A model generated the notes under the pieces. It worked only from the letters and a program-made list of their open reading frames with translations. It had not been told where the DNA came from and ran no database searches. Of a stretch of 64,000 nucleotides of DNA, positions 43,348-51,842 are shown one piece after another. The stretch's first letter is position 1. Each line of letters starts with the position of its first letter. Made by a program: the position numbers and the translations under genes. Source of the stretch: Amycolatopsis thailandensis (GTDB taxonomy: Bacteria > Actinomycetota > Actinomycetes > Mycobacteriales > Pseudonocardiaceae). The stretch is from positions 57,352 through 121,351 of the forward strand of contig NZ_NMQT01000051.1 of assembly GCF_002234405.1 (NCBI RefSeq). The letters are read 5' to 3'.

Positions 43348-45161
43348 GCGAGCGTTATCTGCCGATCGCGGAACACGGCCTGATCGGCGATCTGCGCACC
43401 GCCGCCGTGATCGGCACCGATGGCCGCGTGAGCTGGTTCTGCGCACCGAGATTCGATTCACCCAGCGTGTTCGGCGCGCTGCTCGACGCCGACGACGGCG
43501 GAGCGTGGAGCCTGGAGCCGGTCTGTGAGGTGACCAACCGGCATCAGTTCTACTTCCCGGACTCCAACATCCTGGTGACCCGCTTCCTGACCGTGGACGG
43601 CATCGTCGAGGTCCAGGACTTGATGCCGATCCTGCGCCCCCGGGACTCTGGACACCGGCAGCGTCTGGTTCGGCGGGTGGTCAACATCCGGGGGAAGGTC
43701 CGGCTGCGGACCGGGATCGCTCCGCGGTTCGACTACGGCCGCGCGGATCACCGCCTCGACGTCACCTCCACCGGGGCGGTGTTCACCGGACCGACGCTTC
43801 GGTTGGACCTGCGGACGTCCGAAAGACTGGCGGAAACCGACGACGGCTTCGGTGGCGAGTTCGACCTGGACGAAGGCGAGACGGCCCTGTTCGTGCTGGA
43901 GGTGCTCGCCCACGACGAGTCCACCGGCGAGCACGACAGCGACCTTCCTGATGAGGTCGAGAGATTGTTCCGGGCGACCGTGGGGTTTTGGCGGGACTGG
44001 CTCGGCCAGTCGACCTACACCGGGCGCTGGCGGGAAATGGTGCACCGGTCGGCGCTGCTGCTGAAACTCCTCACCCATGAGCCGTCCGGCGCCATCATCG
44101 CGGCGCCGACCTGCGCGCTCCCCGAGAAGCTCGGTGGCGAGCGTAATTGGGACTACCGGCACGTGTGGATCCGCGATGCCGCCTTCTCACTCTACGCTCT
44201 GCTGCGGCTGGGGTTCATGAGTGAGGCCGAGGACTTCTTCAGCTGGCTCACCTGCCGTTTCAGCGACCCCGGGGACGGCGAGTTCGGACCGCTTCGTGTC
44301 ATGTACACCATCGACGGCGAACCGGCACAGGACGAAGAAGTCCTGGAGCATTGGGAAGGCTACCGGGGGTCCGCGCCCGTCCGGATCGGGAACGCCGCGG
44401 CGGAGCAGCTTCAACTGGACATCTACGGTGAACTGATCGACTCGATCTATCTGTTCAACAAGTACGGGAACGGTATCTCCCACCAGGACTGGAGCAATCT
44501 CCGGCAGGTGCTGGAATGGCTGCTCGAGAATTGGGACAAGCCGGACGAGGGCATCTGGGAGACCCGCGCGGGCCGGCAGGAGCACACCTTCTCCCGGCTC
44601 ATGTGCTGGGTCGCGATCGAACGGATGGTCCGGATGGCCCGGCAGCGCGGGCTTCCCGCCGATCTCGGCCGCTGGACCACCGTACGTGACGAGATCTACG
44701 AACAGATCATGTCCCGTGGCTGGCACGAGGAAAAGGACAGCTTCACCCAGCGCTACGGCACGTTCGTGCCGGACGCCTCGCTGTTGCTGATGCCGCTGGT
44801 CAAGTTCTGCGCGCCCACGGATCCGCGCTTCCTGTCCACACTCCGGGTGGTGGAACGGACGCTGGTCGTCGACAGCCTGGTCTTCAGATACGACCCGGAC
44901 CAGTCGCCTGACGGACTCGACGGCGACGAGGGCACCTTCTCCATCTGCTCGTTTTGGTACGTCGAAGCCCTGGCTCGGTGCGGGCGGGGCGCCGAGGCCC
45001 GGTTGGCGCTCGAGAAGATGTTCACCTACGCCAACCACGTCGGCCTTTACGCCGAGCAGATCGGGCTGACCGGAGATCAGCTCGGGAACTTCCCTCAAGC
45101 GTTCACCCACCTATCCCTGATCAGCGCCGCGATCAATCTCGATCGCGCGATAGGCGACTGA
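43344..45161 (+). CDS. GH15 glucoamylase/trehalase-like enzyme
   Basis: The 605-residue protein (GTG at 43344) has the N-terminal YLPIAEHGLIGDLRTAAVIG and the GH15 substrate-site blocks APTCALPEKLGGERNWDYRH and VWIRDAAFSLYALLRLGF. The late YAEQIGLTGDQLGNFPQAFT holds the probable second catalytic glutamate. Many actinomycete enzymes of this group are trehalases or glucan hydrolases and lack a signal peptide, as here. With zwf in the same operon, it suggests intracellular disaccharide breakdown feeding the pentose phosphate route. Confidence 0.92.
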   Translation: MSERYLPIAEHGLIGDLRTAAVIGTDGRVSWFCAPRFDSPSVFGALLDADDGGAWSLEPVCEVTNRHQFYFPDSNILVTRFLTVDGIVEVQDLMPILRPRDSGHRQRLVRRVVNIRGKVRLRTGIAPRFDYGRADHRLDVTSTGAVFTGPTLRLDLRTSERLAETDDGFGGEFDLDEGETALFVLEVLAHDESTGEHDSDLPDEVERLFRATVGFWRDWLGQSTYTGRWREMVHRSALLLKLLTHEPSGAIIAAPTCALPEKLGGERNWDYRHVWIRDAAFSLYALLRLGFMSEAEDFFSWLTCRFSDPGDGEFGPLRVMYTIDGEPAQDEEVLEHWEGYRGSAPVRIGNAAAEQLQLDIYGELIDSIYLFNKYGNGISHQDWSNLRQVLEWLLENWDKPDEGIWETRAGRQEHTFSRLMCWVAIERMVRMARQRGLPADLGRWTTVRDEIYEQIMSRGWHEEKDSFTQRYGTFVPDASLLLMPLVKFCAPTDPRFLSTLRVVERTLVVDSLVFRYDPDQSPDGLDGDEGTFSICSFWYVEALARCGRGAEARLALEKMFTYANHVGLYAEQIGLTGDQLGNFPQAFTHLSLISAAINLDRAIGD

Positions 45162-45273
45162 CGACGCGGAGAGCCACCGGCCGGTCTCGACCGAAGGTCA
45201 GGGATTGGGGTTGGATGCCGCCCCCGCGGGGTACCCGCCGATTTCGGAATTGTCTTCGCCGGAAGGAGCGGGA

Positions 45274-45495
45274 ATGCAGGGTGATGTCGAAACCTATTGC
45301 GAGAACGGGCAATGGAAGAACAAGGTAGAGGGAGGGGAACGGGCGACTTCCACTCACGGCACCAAGGAGGAGGCGGTCGAAGCCGGCCGGGAGATGGCCA
45401 AGGAACGCAAGGTCGAGCACGTCATCCGTAATCAGGACGGGACGATCGCCGAAAAGCACAGCTACGGCCACGATCCTCGCGACATTCCCGGCTGA
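45274..45495 (+). CDS. DUF2188 protein
   Basis: The 73-residue product starts at the ATG at 45274 with GGAAGGAGC upstream. It reads VETYCENGQWKNKVEGGERA, then STHGTKEEAVEAGREMAKER and HVIRNQDGTIAEKHSYGHDP, which matches the short beta-alpha-beta DUF2188 domain found in stress-associated bacterial genes. Function unknown. Confidence 0.85.
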   Translation: MQGDVETYCENGQWKNKVEGGERATSTHGTKEEAVEAGREMAKERKVEHVIRNQDGTIAEKHSYGHDPRDIPG

Positions 45496-45613
45496 GAAAA
45501 CACCGGGCCTCGCGCCGGTTCGGTGACAGGTAAGTGGGGTGGCCCCGGTCCGAGGAGACATCGATCGGGGCCATCGACAGCCGTACCGTCAGGTGCCTGC
45601 CGTTGACAATGGC

Positions 45614-46093
45614 CTAGAGGGTCACTGTGTCGTTGTGTCCGGGATTCGGTTCTTTTCCGGTCAGGCGGGCTTTCGCCATCTCGAACAGTGCGCGTGGCTT
45701 GCCGCCGGGAGAACTCCAATACTCCGCGGAGTCGGCGTTCACTTTCAGCAGGACCACGTTCGGGTCGTCGGATCCGTCGGGGAACCATGCCTCGACGAGC
45801 TCGTTCCACAGTTCTTTCTTTCGCTCATCGTCGTCGACGACGAGGCCGGTGCCGCTGAGTGAGAGCCAGGAGCCGGATCCGCTGTAGGCGATGTTGACCT
45901 GGTTGTCGTGCGCGATATTTCGTACCAGGTCGGCGTCTTTCGAGACGAAGAACCAGGCTGTGCCGTCGAAGTCCACTTGCTGGGTCGTCATGGGGTGGCT
46001 GGTGAGCTTGCCGTCGGGGTTTCCGCTGGTGATCATCGCGATGCGGACGTCGCGGGCGATGTCGGTGACGATCCGCAGGTCGTCTTCGTTCAT
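45614..46093 (-). CDS. pyridoxamine-5'-phosphate-oxidase-like general stress protein
   Basis: The 159-residue protein has the split-barrel flavin-binding fold typical of general-stress-protein-26-like proteins: DVRIAMITSGNPDGKLTSHP, MTTQQVDFDGTAWFFVSKDA, VNIAYSGSGSWLSLSGTG, and YWSSPGGKPRALFEMAKARL near the end. It probably binds FMN or a related cofactor. It lies beside DUF2188 and other putative stress genes. Confidence 0.87.
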   Translation of the reverse strand: MNEDDLRIVTDIARDVRIAMITSGNPDGKLTSHPMTTQQVDFDGTAWFFVSKDADLVRNIAHDNQVNIAYSGSGSWLSLSGTGLVVDDDERKKELWNELVEAWFPDGSDDPNVVLLKVNADSAEYWSSPGGKPRALFEMAKARLTGKEPNPGHNDTVTL

Positions 46094-46176
46094 CCTTGCT
46101 CCTGTTCACTCGGCGGATCGCGTGACGCGGTCACGATTGCCCGGGTGTACCCCGCGGATCGTCCCCGCAATCTTCG

Positions 46177-46386
46177 ATGAGTTCGCTCGCCGAGTGCGGA
46201 GAGTGCCCTCCGCCGGCCAAGGCCGAATTCGGTGCGGTGCGCAGTCACATCCGGAACGCCGAGGACGGCGCGTTCATCCTCACCGCTGTCACGGGCAGGG
46301 GCAGCGACGCCAGCTTGCGAAGGAAGGGCAACCCGACGGTGACCGCGCCGAACTCGGTCGCCGAGAACCCGAGACTGGACTGGTGA
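46177..46386 (+). CDS. small hypothetical protein coupled to the MLLE-like gene
   Basis: The 69-residue product (ATG at 46177) ends in a TGA that overlaps the start of the next gene (GTGA), a pattern typical of real coupled genes here. It starts SSLAECGECPPPAKAEFGAV and continues AEDGAFILTAVTGRGSD. No domain is recognised. Confidence 0.45.
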   Translation: MSSLAECGECPPPAKAEFGAVRSHIRNAEDGAFILTAVTGRGSDASLRRKGNPTVTAPNSVAENPRLDW

Positions 46387-46619
46387 ACTTCCACATGTCT
46401 TCCGCCGACCTCGAAAACCTCTTGTCCGCGGAATCTCTTGCCGGGCTGAACCCTCAGCAGCGAAAGGCGCGGCTCGGCGAAGCCCTGCTGCCTCTCGTCC
46501 AGAGACGCCAGCCCATTCTGGCCGTGCATGTCACGAAAGCACTGCTGGAACTGGAAGACGGCGAGTTGCTCGCGCTGCTCGAAAACGATGCGCGTCTCGA
46601 ACAAAAATCGAGGACCTGA
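46383..46619 (+). CDS. MLLE (PABC)-like peptide-binding domain protein, probably frameshifted at its 3' end
   Basis: The 78-residue product (GTG at 46383; ATG at 46395 also possible) aligns without gaps, by my recollection of the family, with the C-terminal domain of eukaryotic poly(A)-binding protein. The aligned blocks are NPQQRKARLGEALLPLVQ, then VTKALLELEDGELLALLE in place of the signature ITGMLLE-x-D-x-x-E-L-L. The frame ends at 46619 just after an A5 run (46603-46607). Reading one base back restores KIEDLTAELARQDETKRR to a TAA at 46679-46681, completing the last helix, and GGGGAG inside that end serves the next gene. So the intact gene probably spans 46383-46681, with a lost A or a programmed -1 shift. 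The function in a bacterium is unknown; a peptide-docking role is inferred. Confidence 0.6.
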   Translation: MNFHMSSADLENLLSAESLAGLNPQQRKARLGEALLPLVQRRQPILAVHVTKALLELEDGELLALLENDARLEQKSRT

Positions 46620-46683
46620 CAGCCGAACTCGCTCGTCAGGACGAAACGAAGCGACGCGGTAGCCCGAATCTTGGGGAGTAAGT

Positions 46684-46887
46684 GTGTTCGAAGGTTCCCC
46701 GCAGGGGACCGTCGATGTCCATTCCGGGACGCACACCACCTGGCACCGCGTCGCGATCGGCACACGGCCATGTCGTCGTTTGCGTGACTCCGGCGGACGT
46801 CCACGCGGCCGGCCGCGTGGACGGTGTCCGACACCGCCGGTCGCCGCGATCGAGGACGCCATCCCCGGCGACCCACTCGCCATCTGA
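46684..46887 (+). CDS. small hypothetical protein
   Basis: The 67-residue product starts at a GTG at 46684, two bases after the restored stop of the MLLE-like gene, with GGGGAG at 46673-46678. It reads FEGSPQGTVDVHSGTHTTWH and then becomes Arg/Gly/Pro-rich, so the second half may be out of frame. No family is recognised. Confidence 0.35.
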   Translation: MFEGSPQGTVDVHSGTHTTWHRVAIGTRPCRRLRDSGGRPRGRPRGRCPTPPVAAIEDAIPGDPLAI

Positions 46888-47086
46888 CGGCCCTGGGGCT
46901 CCGGGGGACTGCGTGGGTGAGGGGCGCACTCGGACCGGTGAAACGAAACGGCAGGCCCGCGATCGACGAGGTCGAGCGGAAACAACACGATCGGGTGAAA
47001 ATCCGGTGGCCGCACGAGGATTGGTCGACCGTCTCGGTGGTATCCCGCCCGTGTCGACAGGGACTTTAGCGTGGAGTGTGAGCTTG

Positions 47087-47482
47087 ATGAGAAGACTGGG
47101 AATGCGGGTCGCGGTGTGCAGCTATCCGGGTTCGTGTGCGAACCCGGGTGATCTCGCGGCGCTGCGGTCGTGGGCGCGGACCGTGTTGACCGCGCGGTCG
47201 TCCGCGAAGGAACCCGCGGTGGATGAGGTGGTGCTGGTGCTGGACGAGCTGGCCACCGATGCCCTCGTCAGCGGTGGGGTGTGCCGGGCGGCCAGCCTGT
47301 CGTTCACGGCTGATGGGGTTCGTGCGGAGGTGACCGCCAACCGGCGGTCGGTGGCTGTGCCGGCGACGCGGCGGTGGTCGTTGATCCCGGTGCTGGCGTC
47401 GCGTTGGGGCCGTCGTCCTGGGGCGGCGGGGGTGCGGATGTGGGCGACGATCGCGCGGACAACGGTTGCGGCACCCGCCTGA
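47087..47482 (+). CDS. RsbW-like ATPase domain protein, degenerate
   Basis: The product is about 131 residues from the ATG at 47087, with GGAGTGTGAG upstream. It has the first half of the anti-sigma-type histidine-kinase-like ATPase fold: SYPGSCANPGDLAALRSWAR and VDEVVLVLDELATDALVSGG, where the N-box would be E-x-x-x-N but here reads ELATDA. The ATP-lid glycines are weak. It resembles the protein at 48651-49073 and may have lost ATPase activity. Confidence 0.65.
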   Translation: MRRLGMRVAVCSYPGSCANPGDLAALRSWARTVLTARSSAKEPAVDEVVLVLDELATDALVSGGVCRAASLSFTADGVRAEVTANRRSVAVPATRRWSLIPVLASRWGRRPGAAGVRMWATIARTTVAAPA

Positions 47483-47506
47483 GCTTGTCGCGCGCTCGCG
47501 GGGAAT

Positions 47507-47899
47507 TCACGGGTGTTCGGCTGAGCTGTCCCCGGACAGGGTTGCCAGCGGTGGGTGGACCGGCAGGCCGAGTGCGGCGCGGGCGTGTGCGACGGCTGTG
47601 ACGATGTCGAGTCCGTCGTCGAGGCCGAGCACGTGCAGGGGAAGCAGGACCGCGTGGGCTTCGGTGGCCAGGATCAGCCGTCGCTGGTGGTGGGGGCGGC
47701 CGAGGTGGGCGGCGTGGATCAGGCTGGTCGCGGCGGCGCTGCAGAAGGTGGTGTGGACGAGGTCGAGGATCAGCGGCAGCTCCGGGTCGGCCGCGGTGAG
47801 GACGGTGGCGAACGCCGGGGTGTAGGCAGCGTCGAGTTCACCGGAGACGGAAATCAGCGTGGCGTCGGTTTCGGCGCGGCTGAGGATCATGCAGGACAT
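47507..47899 (-). CDS. STAS-domain protein (anti-sigma-factor antagonist type)
   Basis: The 130-residue product starts at the ATG at 47899, with TAGGGGGT upstream. STAS features: ATLISVSGELDAAYTPAFAT, LPLILDLVHTTFCSAAATSL. The usual phospho-serine site is around FCSAAAT. It should act by binding an RsbW-type kinase. It is convergent with the ATPase-like gene at 47087 and co-directional with another STAS gene at 47989. Confidence 0.83.
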   Translation of the reverse strand: MSCMILSRAETDATLISVSGELDAAYTPAFATVLTAADPELPLILDLVHTTFCSAAATSLIHAAHLGRPHHQRRLILATEAHAVLLPLHVLGLDDGLDIVTAVAHARAALGLPVHPPLATLSGDSSAEHP

Positions 47900-47988
47900 G
47901 GAGCCGTGCACCCCCTAACGGGGTTGGGGTCGCCCGCTCCGTGGTGTTCTTTTCCGGTGAGGGCGGGGTGTGCCGAGCCTGACAGGGG

Positions 47989-48423
47989 TCAGGCCGGGGG
48001 TGTGACATCCGAAATGGCGTGGGTGTCCGGATCGAGCGTGTCGGCGGGCAGCCCGAGCTGCCGTACCGCGGTCGCCACATCGGGAGTGAGACCGAGGTAG
48101 TCCTCCAGCCGCAGCAGCATCAACGGCCGCAGCACCATCCGCTGACTCGTGGCCACAATGAGTGCCTGGCCCCGAAGGGTGGGCCGCTGCGCGGCGCGGG
48201 CCAGGTGTCCGAGGATGCACGAGCCGCAGAAGCCGACTTCGGTCATGTCGACCACCACCGGCGTCCCGGTGGCCTCCGCCTCGGCGAGCGCCTGGCCGAA
48301 TCCGGCCTCGGCGGCCAGGTCCAGTTCACCGGTCGCCCGCAGTACCGTGATTCGCGGGTGGAGGGTGAGGTCGATGGTGAAGCCAGGCAGGGAATCCCTG
48401 CTGGACATGACGGGAAGAGACAT
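47989..48423 (-). CDS. STAS-domain protein (anti-sigma-factor antagonist type)
   Basis: The 144-residue product has the STAS core: RITVLRATGELDLAAEAGFG and TPVVVDMTEVGFCGSCILGH, where GFCGSCIL is the position of the regulatory serine. Two nearby cysteines (FCGSC) replace the usual residues and could allow redox sensing. It lies 228 bases from the RsbW-like gene upstream. Confidence 0.85.
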   Translation of the reverse strand: MSLPVMSSRDSLPGFTIDLTLHPRITVLRATGELDLAAEAGFGQALAEAEATGTPVVVDMTEVGFCGSCILGHLARAAQRPTLRGQALIVATSQRMVLRPLMLLRLEDYLGLTPDVATAVRQLGLPADTLDPDTHAISDVTPPA

Positions 48424-48650
48424 GAGGTCGCTCTACTCTCGGTGGAGGCGACTCCCCTGTGGAACGGAAGCCTGCGGTCGACCCGCCAGCGGTGCCGGCG
48501 GATCGTGGTCCGGACGCTGCTGCTCAACCCCCGCGATCACTCACCCTACGCGCCGGTACCGACAACCTGGTGACCCCGCCCTGAACTGAGACCCAGGTGG
48601 GTGGGTGACCGTCACCATCGACCAGCAGGAGTCTCGCTCACACGGAGCAA

Positions 48651-49073
48651 TCAGGAAGAAGTGGTCGCCGGGGTGGCGGGAGTGAGTTCGGCCCAGACGA
48701 CCTTCCCGGTCTCACGCTGATCCTGACCCCACAGCATCGCGCAGGACTCGATCAGCGCCAGTCCGCGCCCGCCGGTGTCCGATGGCGGTCGCGCGCACGC
48801 GGTGTCGACACACGAGTCCTCGACCTCGATCCGCAGCCATCCGGTCTTGCGCAGCAGCCGCACCCGCCGCGGCGGGGTCCCGTGCCGCAACGCGTTGGAC
48901 ACCAGCTCATCGAGCACGATAATGACCTCGTCCAGCTCCCACCCGGGAACCTCCTCCAGCGCGGTGCGCGCCCAGCGGCGCACCCGAGCGAGTTCCGCGA
49001 GATCATCAGCGACCTCCAGCACGGCCTCGATCACCTGGTCGTCCGTCGTGACGTCGTGCTTGGCCACACTCAT
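48651..49073 (-). CDS. RsbW-like anti-sigma-type serine kinase/ATPase
   Basis: The 140-residue product has the GHKL ATPase features: ELARVRRWARTAL, the N-box WELDEVIIVLDELVSNALRH, and DTGGRGLALIESCAMLWG as the lid and G2 region. Such kinases bind a sigma factor or phosphorylate STAS antagonists. It is the best intact RsbW-like protein in the cluster. Confidence 0.88.
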   Translation of the reverse strand: MSVAKHDVTTDDQVIEAVLEVADDLAELARVRRWARTALEEVPGWELDEVIIVLDELVSNALRHGTPPRRVRLLRKTGWLRIEVEDSCVDTACARPPSDTGGRGLALIESCAMLWGQDQRETGKVVWAELTPATPATTSS

Positions 49074-49297
49074 CCTCCACCTCGGCGGTCACGTCTCGTT
49101 ACCGCATCGAAGACCACGTACCCGCGAACCACCGGGACCAACCACGACGTGATGTGGAGGGGCCTGCCCTCGACGCTCATAGCCCAGCGGTTTCTGTGAG
49201 CTGCCAGACCGGGCGTGCCTTGTGTCACATCGGGGACTGTCCCAGTAACGGTGTTTCTGGCCCGACAGGGCGGAGGGCGACTGTGAGTGGCGGGTGG

Positions 49298-49732
49298 TCA
49301 GCGGGTCGGCTTGGCTGTAGCGCTGAGGTATGTGTTGGACGCGGGAGTGTAGGACAGGACGACGCCGACGATGTCGGCGGCGACGCTGACGTAGCCGGCG
49401 ATGGTGTCCTGTACCAAAAGGACGGACAGCATCTGGAACGCGGTTAGGACGGTGAGGACGATCCGTGCCCAGTTGCGGCCCGCGCGGAGCTTGAACATGA
49501 ACAGCAGATAGAGCGCGGAGAACACGACGGCGATCCCGACGGCGAATGCGATGCTCAGAGTGACGGCGGTGTCGATCTGAGCATCGGTGAGTTCACCGTT
49601 TCTGTTCGCGTCACGGTAGGCGCTGACCAGAGATTCTCGCTGGGTGAAGAGAAGGATCGCGCCGAGGAGGCTGATCGCCGTCGAGGCGATGAAGGCCTAG
49701 AACGCACCGTTGATGGTGCCCGGCGGAGTCAC
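49298..49732 (-). pseudogene. membrane protein interrupted by an amber codon
   Basis: A GTG at 49732 reads TPPGTINGAF, then TAG at 49697-49699, and the same frame continues AFIASTAISLLGAILLFTQR, with four hydrophobic segments in all and a polar end. The join PGTINGAF-x-AFIAS suggests a tryptophan codon (TGG) changed to TAG. Downstream of the stop, the next start candidate is a GTG at 49525, which would give only the last 75 residues. Confidence 0.65.
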
Positions 49733-49897
49733 TCATGAGATCAACCTGGCACGAGGATGCAGTCTCGCCGCGCGAGCGGCGAAACTCGCGAAAGACGAAG
49801 CCACGCGTCCGCCGCAATCGGCAGCGGTGTCGTCAACGTGAGCGGTTTGTTCTGGCCGCGCTGTTTCGTTTCGAGCGGTTGGAGGTACATCTCGGCC

Positions 49898-50053
49898 ATG
49901 GTGGATGGAGCTCGGGCGTCGGCGGGCGAGGTGACGGTGGCCGATGCAGGTCATGATCTGGTGGTGGTCTGTCGGTTCTTGATGGCGGTGGGGCCGGGCG
50001 GGACCATCGCTCTGTCGGCTTGGGTGGCGCCGTGGCCGACCGTGAACCTCTGA
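49898..50053 (+). CDS. 51-residue single-helix membrane protein (family member C)
   Basis: ATG at 49898, with GGAGGT upstream. It aligns without gaps and at equal length to the proteins at 31411-31566 and 60522-60677: RFLMAVGPGGTIALSAWVAP, WPTVNL. Prolines in the helix (GPGG, APWP) suggest that this copy is drifting. Its last 22 bases overlap the DinB-like gene in another frame. Confidence 0.55.
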   Translation: MVDGARASAGEVTVADAGHDLVVVCRFLMAVGPGGTIALSAWVAPWPTVNL

Positions 50054-50553
50054 CGCCGTTTCCCGAACCGACCGCGTTCATCGCGACCAGGGCGGGGGTG
50101 TTCGTGCAGTATCTGGATCACTTCCGGTCCGCGGTGATCGGCAAGATCGACAGCTTGGACGAGGACGAGCTGCGGAGAAGCCGGTTGGCTTCCGGCTGGA
50201 CGCCGCTGGAACTGGTCCGGCATCTCAGGTTCGTCGAACTCCGCTGGATCGAATGGGGATTCCGGGGTGAAGCGATCGCCGATCCGTGGGACGATCACCA
50301 GGATGGCCGGTGGCACATCCCAGAGAGTGTCTCTCGTGAGCAGTTGGTCGACGAGCTTCGCGCTCAAGGGGACCGAACCCGTCAGGTAGCCCTTTCGTCG
50401 GATCTTGCCGGACGCGGTGTGCCCGGCCCTCGGTGGAGCGGGGCTGAACCCGCCTCGTTGGAACGTGTGCTGTTCCATTTGCTCCAGGAGTATGCCCGCC
50501 ACCTCGGCCACCTGGACATCGTCGCCGAGCTGGCAGGCGACCAGTCGGAATAG
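50032..50553 (+). CDS. DinB/DUF664-type protein
   Basis: The product is about 173 residues from a GTG at 50032. It reads as a DinB-like four-helix bundle: YLDHFRSAVIGKIDSLDEDE, LASGWTPLELVRHLRFVELR, then ERVLFHLLQEYARHLGHLDI with the histidines usually used for metal binding (VRHLRFVE, YARHLGHLD). Members include mycothiol- or bacillithiol-dependent enzymes; the activity here is unknown. Confidence 0.85.
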   Translation: MADREPLTPFPEPTAFIATRAGVFVQYLDHFRSAVIGKIDSLDEDELRRSRLASGWTPLELVRHLRFVELRWIEWGFRGEAIADPWDDHQDGRWHIPESVSREQLVDELRAQGDRTRQVALSSDLAGRGVPGPRWSGAEPASLERVLFHLLQEYARHLGHLDIVAELAGDQSE

Positions 50554-51020
50554 CCGAGGCAAGGCAAAGGTGACTGTCGGAAGGTCGCGGGCAACCCTGG
50601 TGTCGTGAGGTTCGACGACAACAGCGACGTCGAATCGGCCCGCTGCGGAGTTCGAAGCTGTCATCGAGGCTCGCTGACCCAGATGGTGGCGATCACCCGA
50701 GGCGCAGACAGGTTCTGTGATTTTGACTCGGCAAGGTGTGGATCACTGTATGCAGGGGTATACGGACGGTGCCGCGCGTTGGCGGTTGGGGGTGGCGCCG
50801 GTTGAGCCAGCAGCCGGCGCCACCGCTCAAGGTTAGACCCTCGCTTCCGCTCTTGAAGGTGGTAGCAAGCGTGTTGGGCGGAACGGACCAGAGGATGCGA
50901 CGCGCCCGGTCCGTCCGGTTACCCGGCGTGAGTCTCGCCGCGACCCTGTCGTGCTCGTCGTCTATCGCGGTTACGGTGAGCCGTGCGCCCGGCCGGAGGG
51001 TGCGAGGAGGGGATCCTGAC
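50554..51020. other. leader region of the GAF-ANTAR gene
   Basis: About 470 bases without a supported gene. It contains the hairpin at 50791-50824 and the GAGGAGGGG RBS of the gene at 51021. Confidence 0.45.
50791..50824 (+). terminator. perfect hairpin upstream of the GAF-ANTAR gene
   Basis: An 11-bp perfect stem (50791-50801 with 50814-50824) with a 12-base loop. It lies about 200 bases before the regulator and could be a terminator or a leader structure. The loop is larger than the hexaloops expected of ANTAR targets. Confidence 0.45.
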
Positions 51021-51842
51021 GTGACCGAGGTCGACAGACAGACCGACGAAGGCTGGGCAGAGGACCGAGCCGCGTTCACCGCGGATACCGGTGGAGAGAA
51101 CTGGGATCGTTGCGAGGTCAACACCAGGGGACCTCTGGCCTCTCACTTCGGGGCACTCGCCAAGACATTGCTCGAAGCGGATTCCGTGCACGACGCGATG
51201 ACCCAGGTGGTGGAGGCGGCTCGGCGCATCGTCCCGTCGGCGGACCTGGTCAGCATCACTCTTCGTTCGGCCGATGGACGGTTTCATACGCCGGTGGCCA
51301 CGGCCGAGTTCGCCGAGGAGCTGGATGAGATCCAGTACCGGACGGGTGAGGGTCCCTGTGTCGAAGCCGCACGCCACGACAGTCCTGGTCACGCGCTAAC
51401 CAACTCGCTCGCCCGGTCGACCGCGTTCGCCCGCTTCGGTCCGCAGGCCGCCGAATTCGGATTCGGATCCTTGCTGGCGGTGACCTTGCTGCCCGGCCGC
51501 GGATCCGATCGTCTCCCTGGTGCGATCAACCTCTACAGCCGCCGCGCCGGAGCTTTCACCGACGACGCTGTCGATCACGCGCTGATCCTGTCCGCACATG
51601 CCTCGCTCGCCCTGGCGAGCACCGCCGCTCACACCGCCGCCGGCCTACGCGAAAGCCAGTTACAGCAGGCCATCGACAGCCGCGACGTCATCGGCCAGGC
51701 CAAAGGCATCCTGATGAACCGGCGCGGGATCTCGGCCGACGACGCTTTCGACATCCTCCGGCGCACGTCGCAGGAGCTCAACGTGAAGCTCACCCAGCTG
51801 GCTCGCACGCTCGCCGAACGGCATCAAGAACTCGACGACTGA
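51021..51842 (+). CDS. GAF-ANTAR transcription antitermination regulator
   Basis: The 273-residue protein (GTG at 51021, strong GAGGAGGGG) has a GAF domain at about 50-195 (DAMTQVVEAARRIVPSADLV, YRTGEGPCVEA) and an ANTAR domain at about 210-270: QLQQAIDSRDVIGQAKGILM and GISADDAFDILRRTSQELNV. ANTAR domains bind paired RNA hairpins and prevent termination; the GAF domain senses an unknown signal. It sits in the STAS/RsbW signalling region. Confidence 0.92.
   Translation: MTEVDRQTDEGWAEDRAAFTADTGGENWDRCEVNTRGPLASHFGALAKTLLEADSVHDAMTQVVEAARRIVPSADLVSITLRSADGRFHTPVATAEFAEELDEIQYRTGEGPCVEAARHDSPGHALTNSLARSTAFARFGPQAAEFGFGSLLAVTLLPGRGSDRLPGAINLYSRRAGAFTDDAVDHALILSAHASLALASTAAHTAAGLRESQLQQAIDSRDVIGQAKGILMNRRGISADDAFDILRRTSQELNVKLTQLARTLAERHQELDD

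Noticed and set aside
50791..50824. ANTAR target hairpin for the GAF-ANTAR protein
   Set aside because: ANTAR targets are pairs of stem-loops with hexaloops. This is a single stem with a 12-base loop, so it is only listed as a hairpin.
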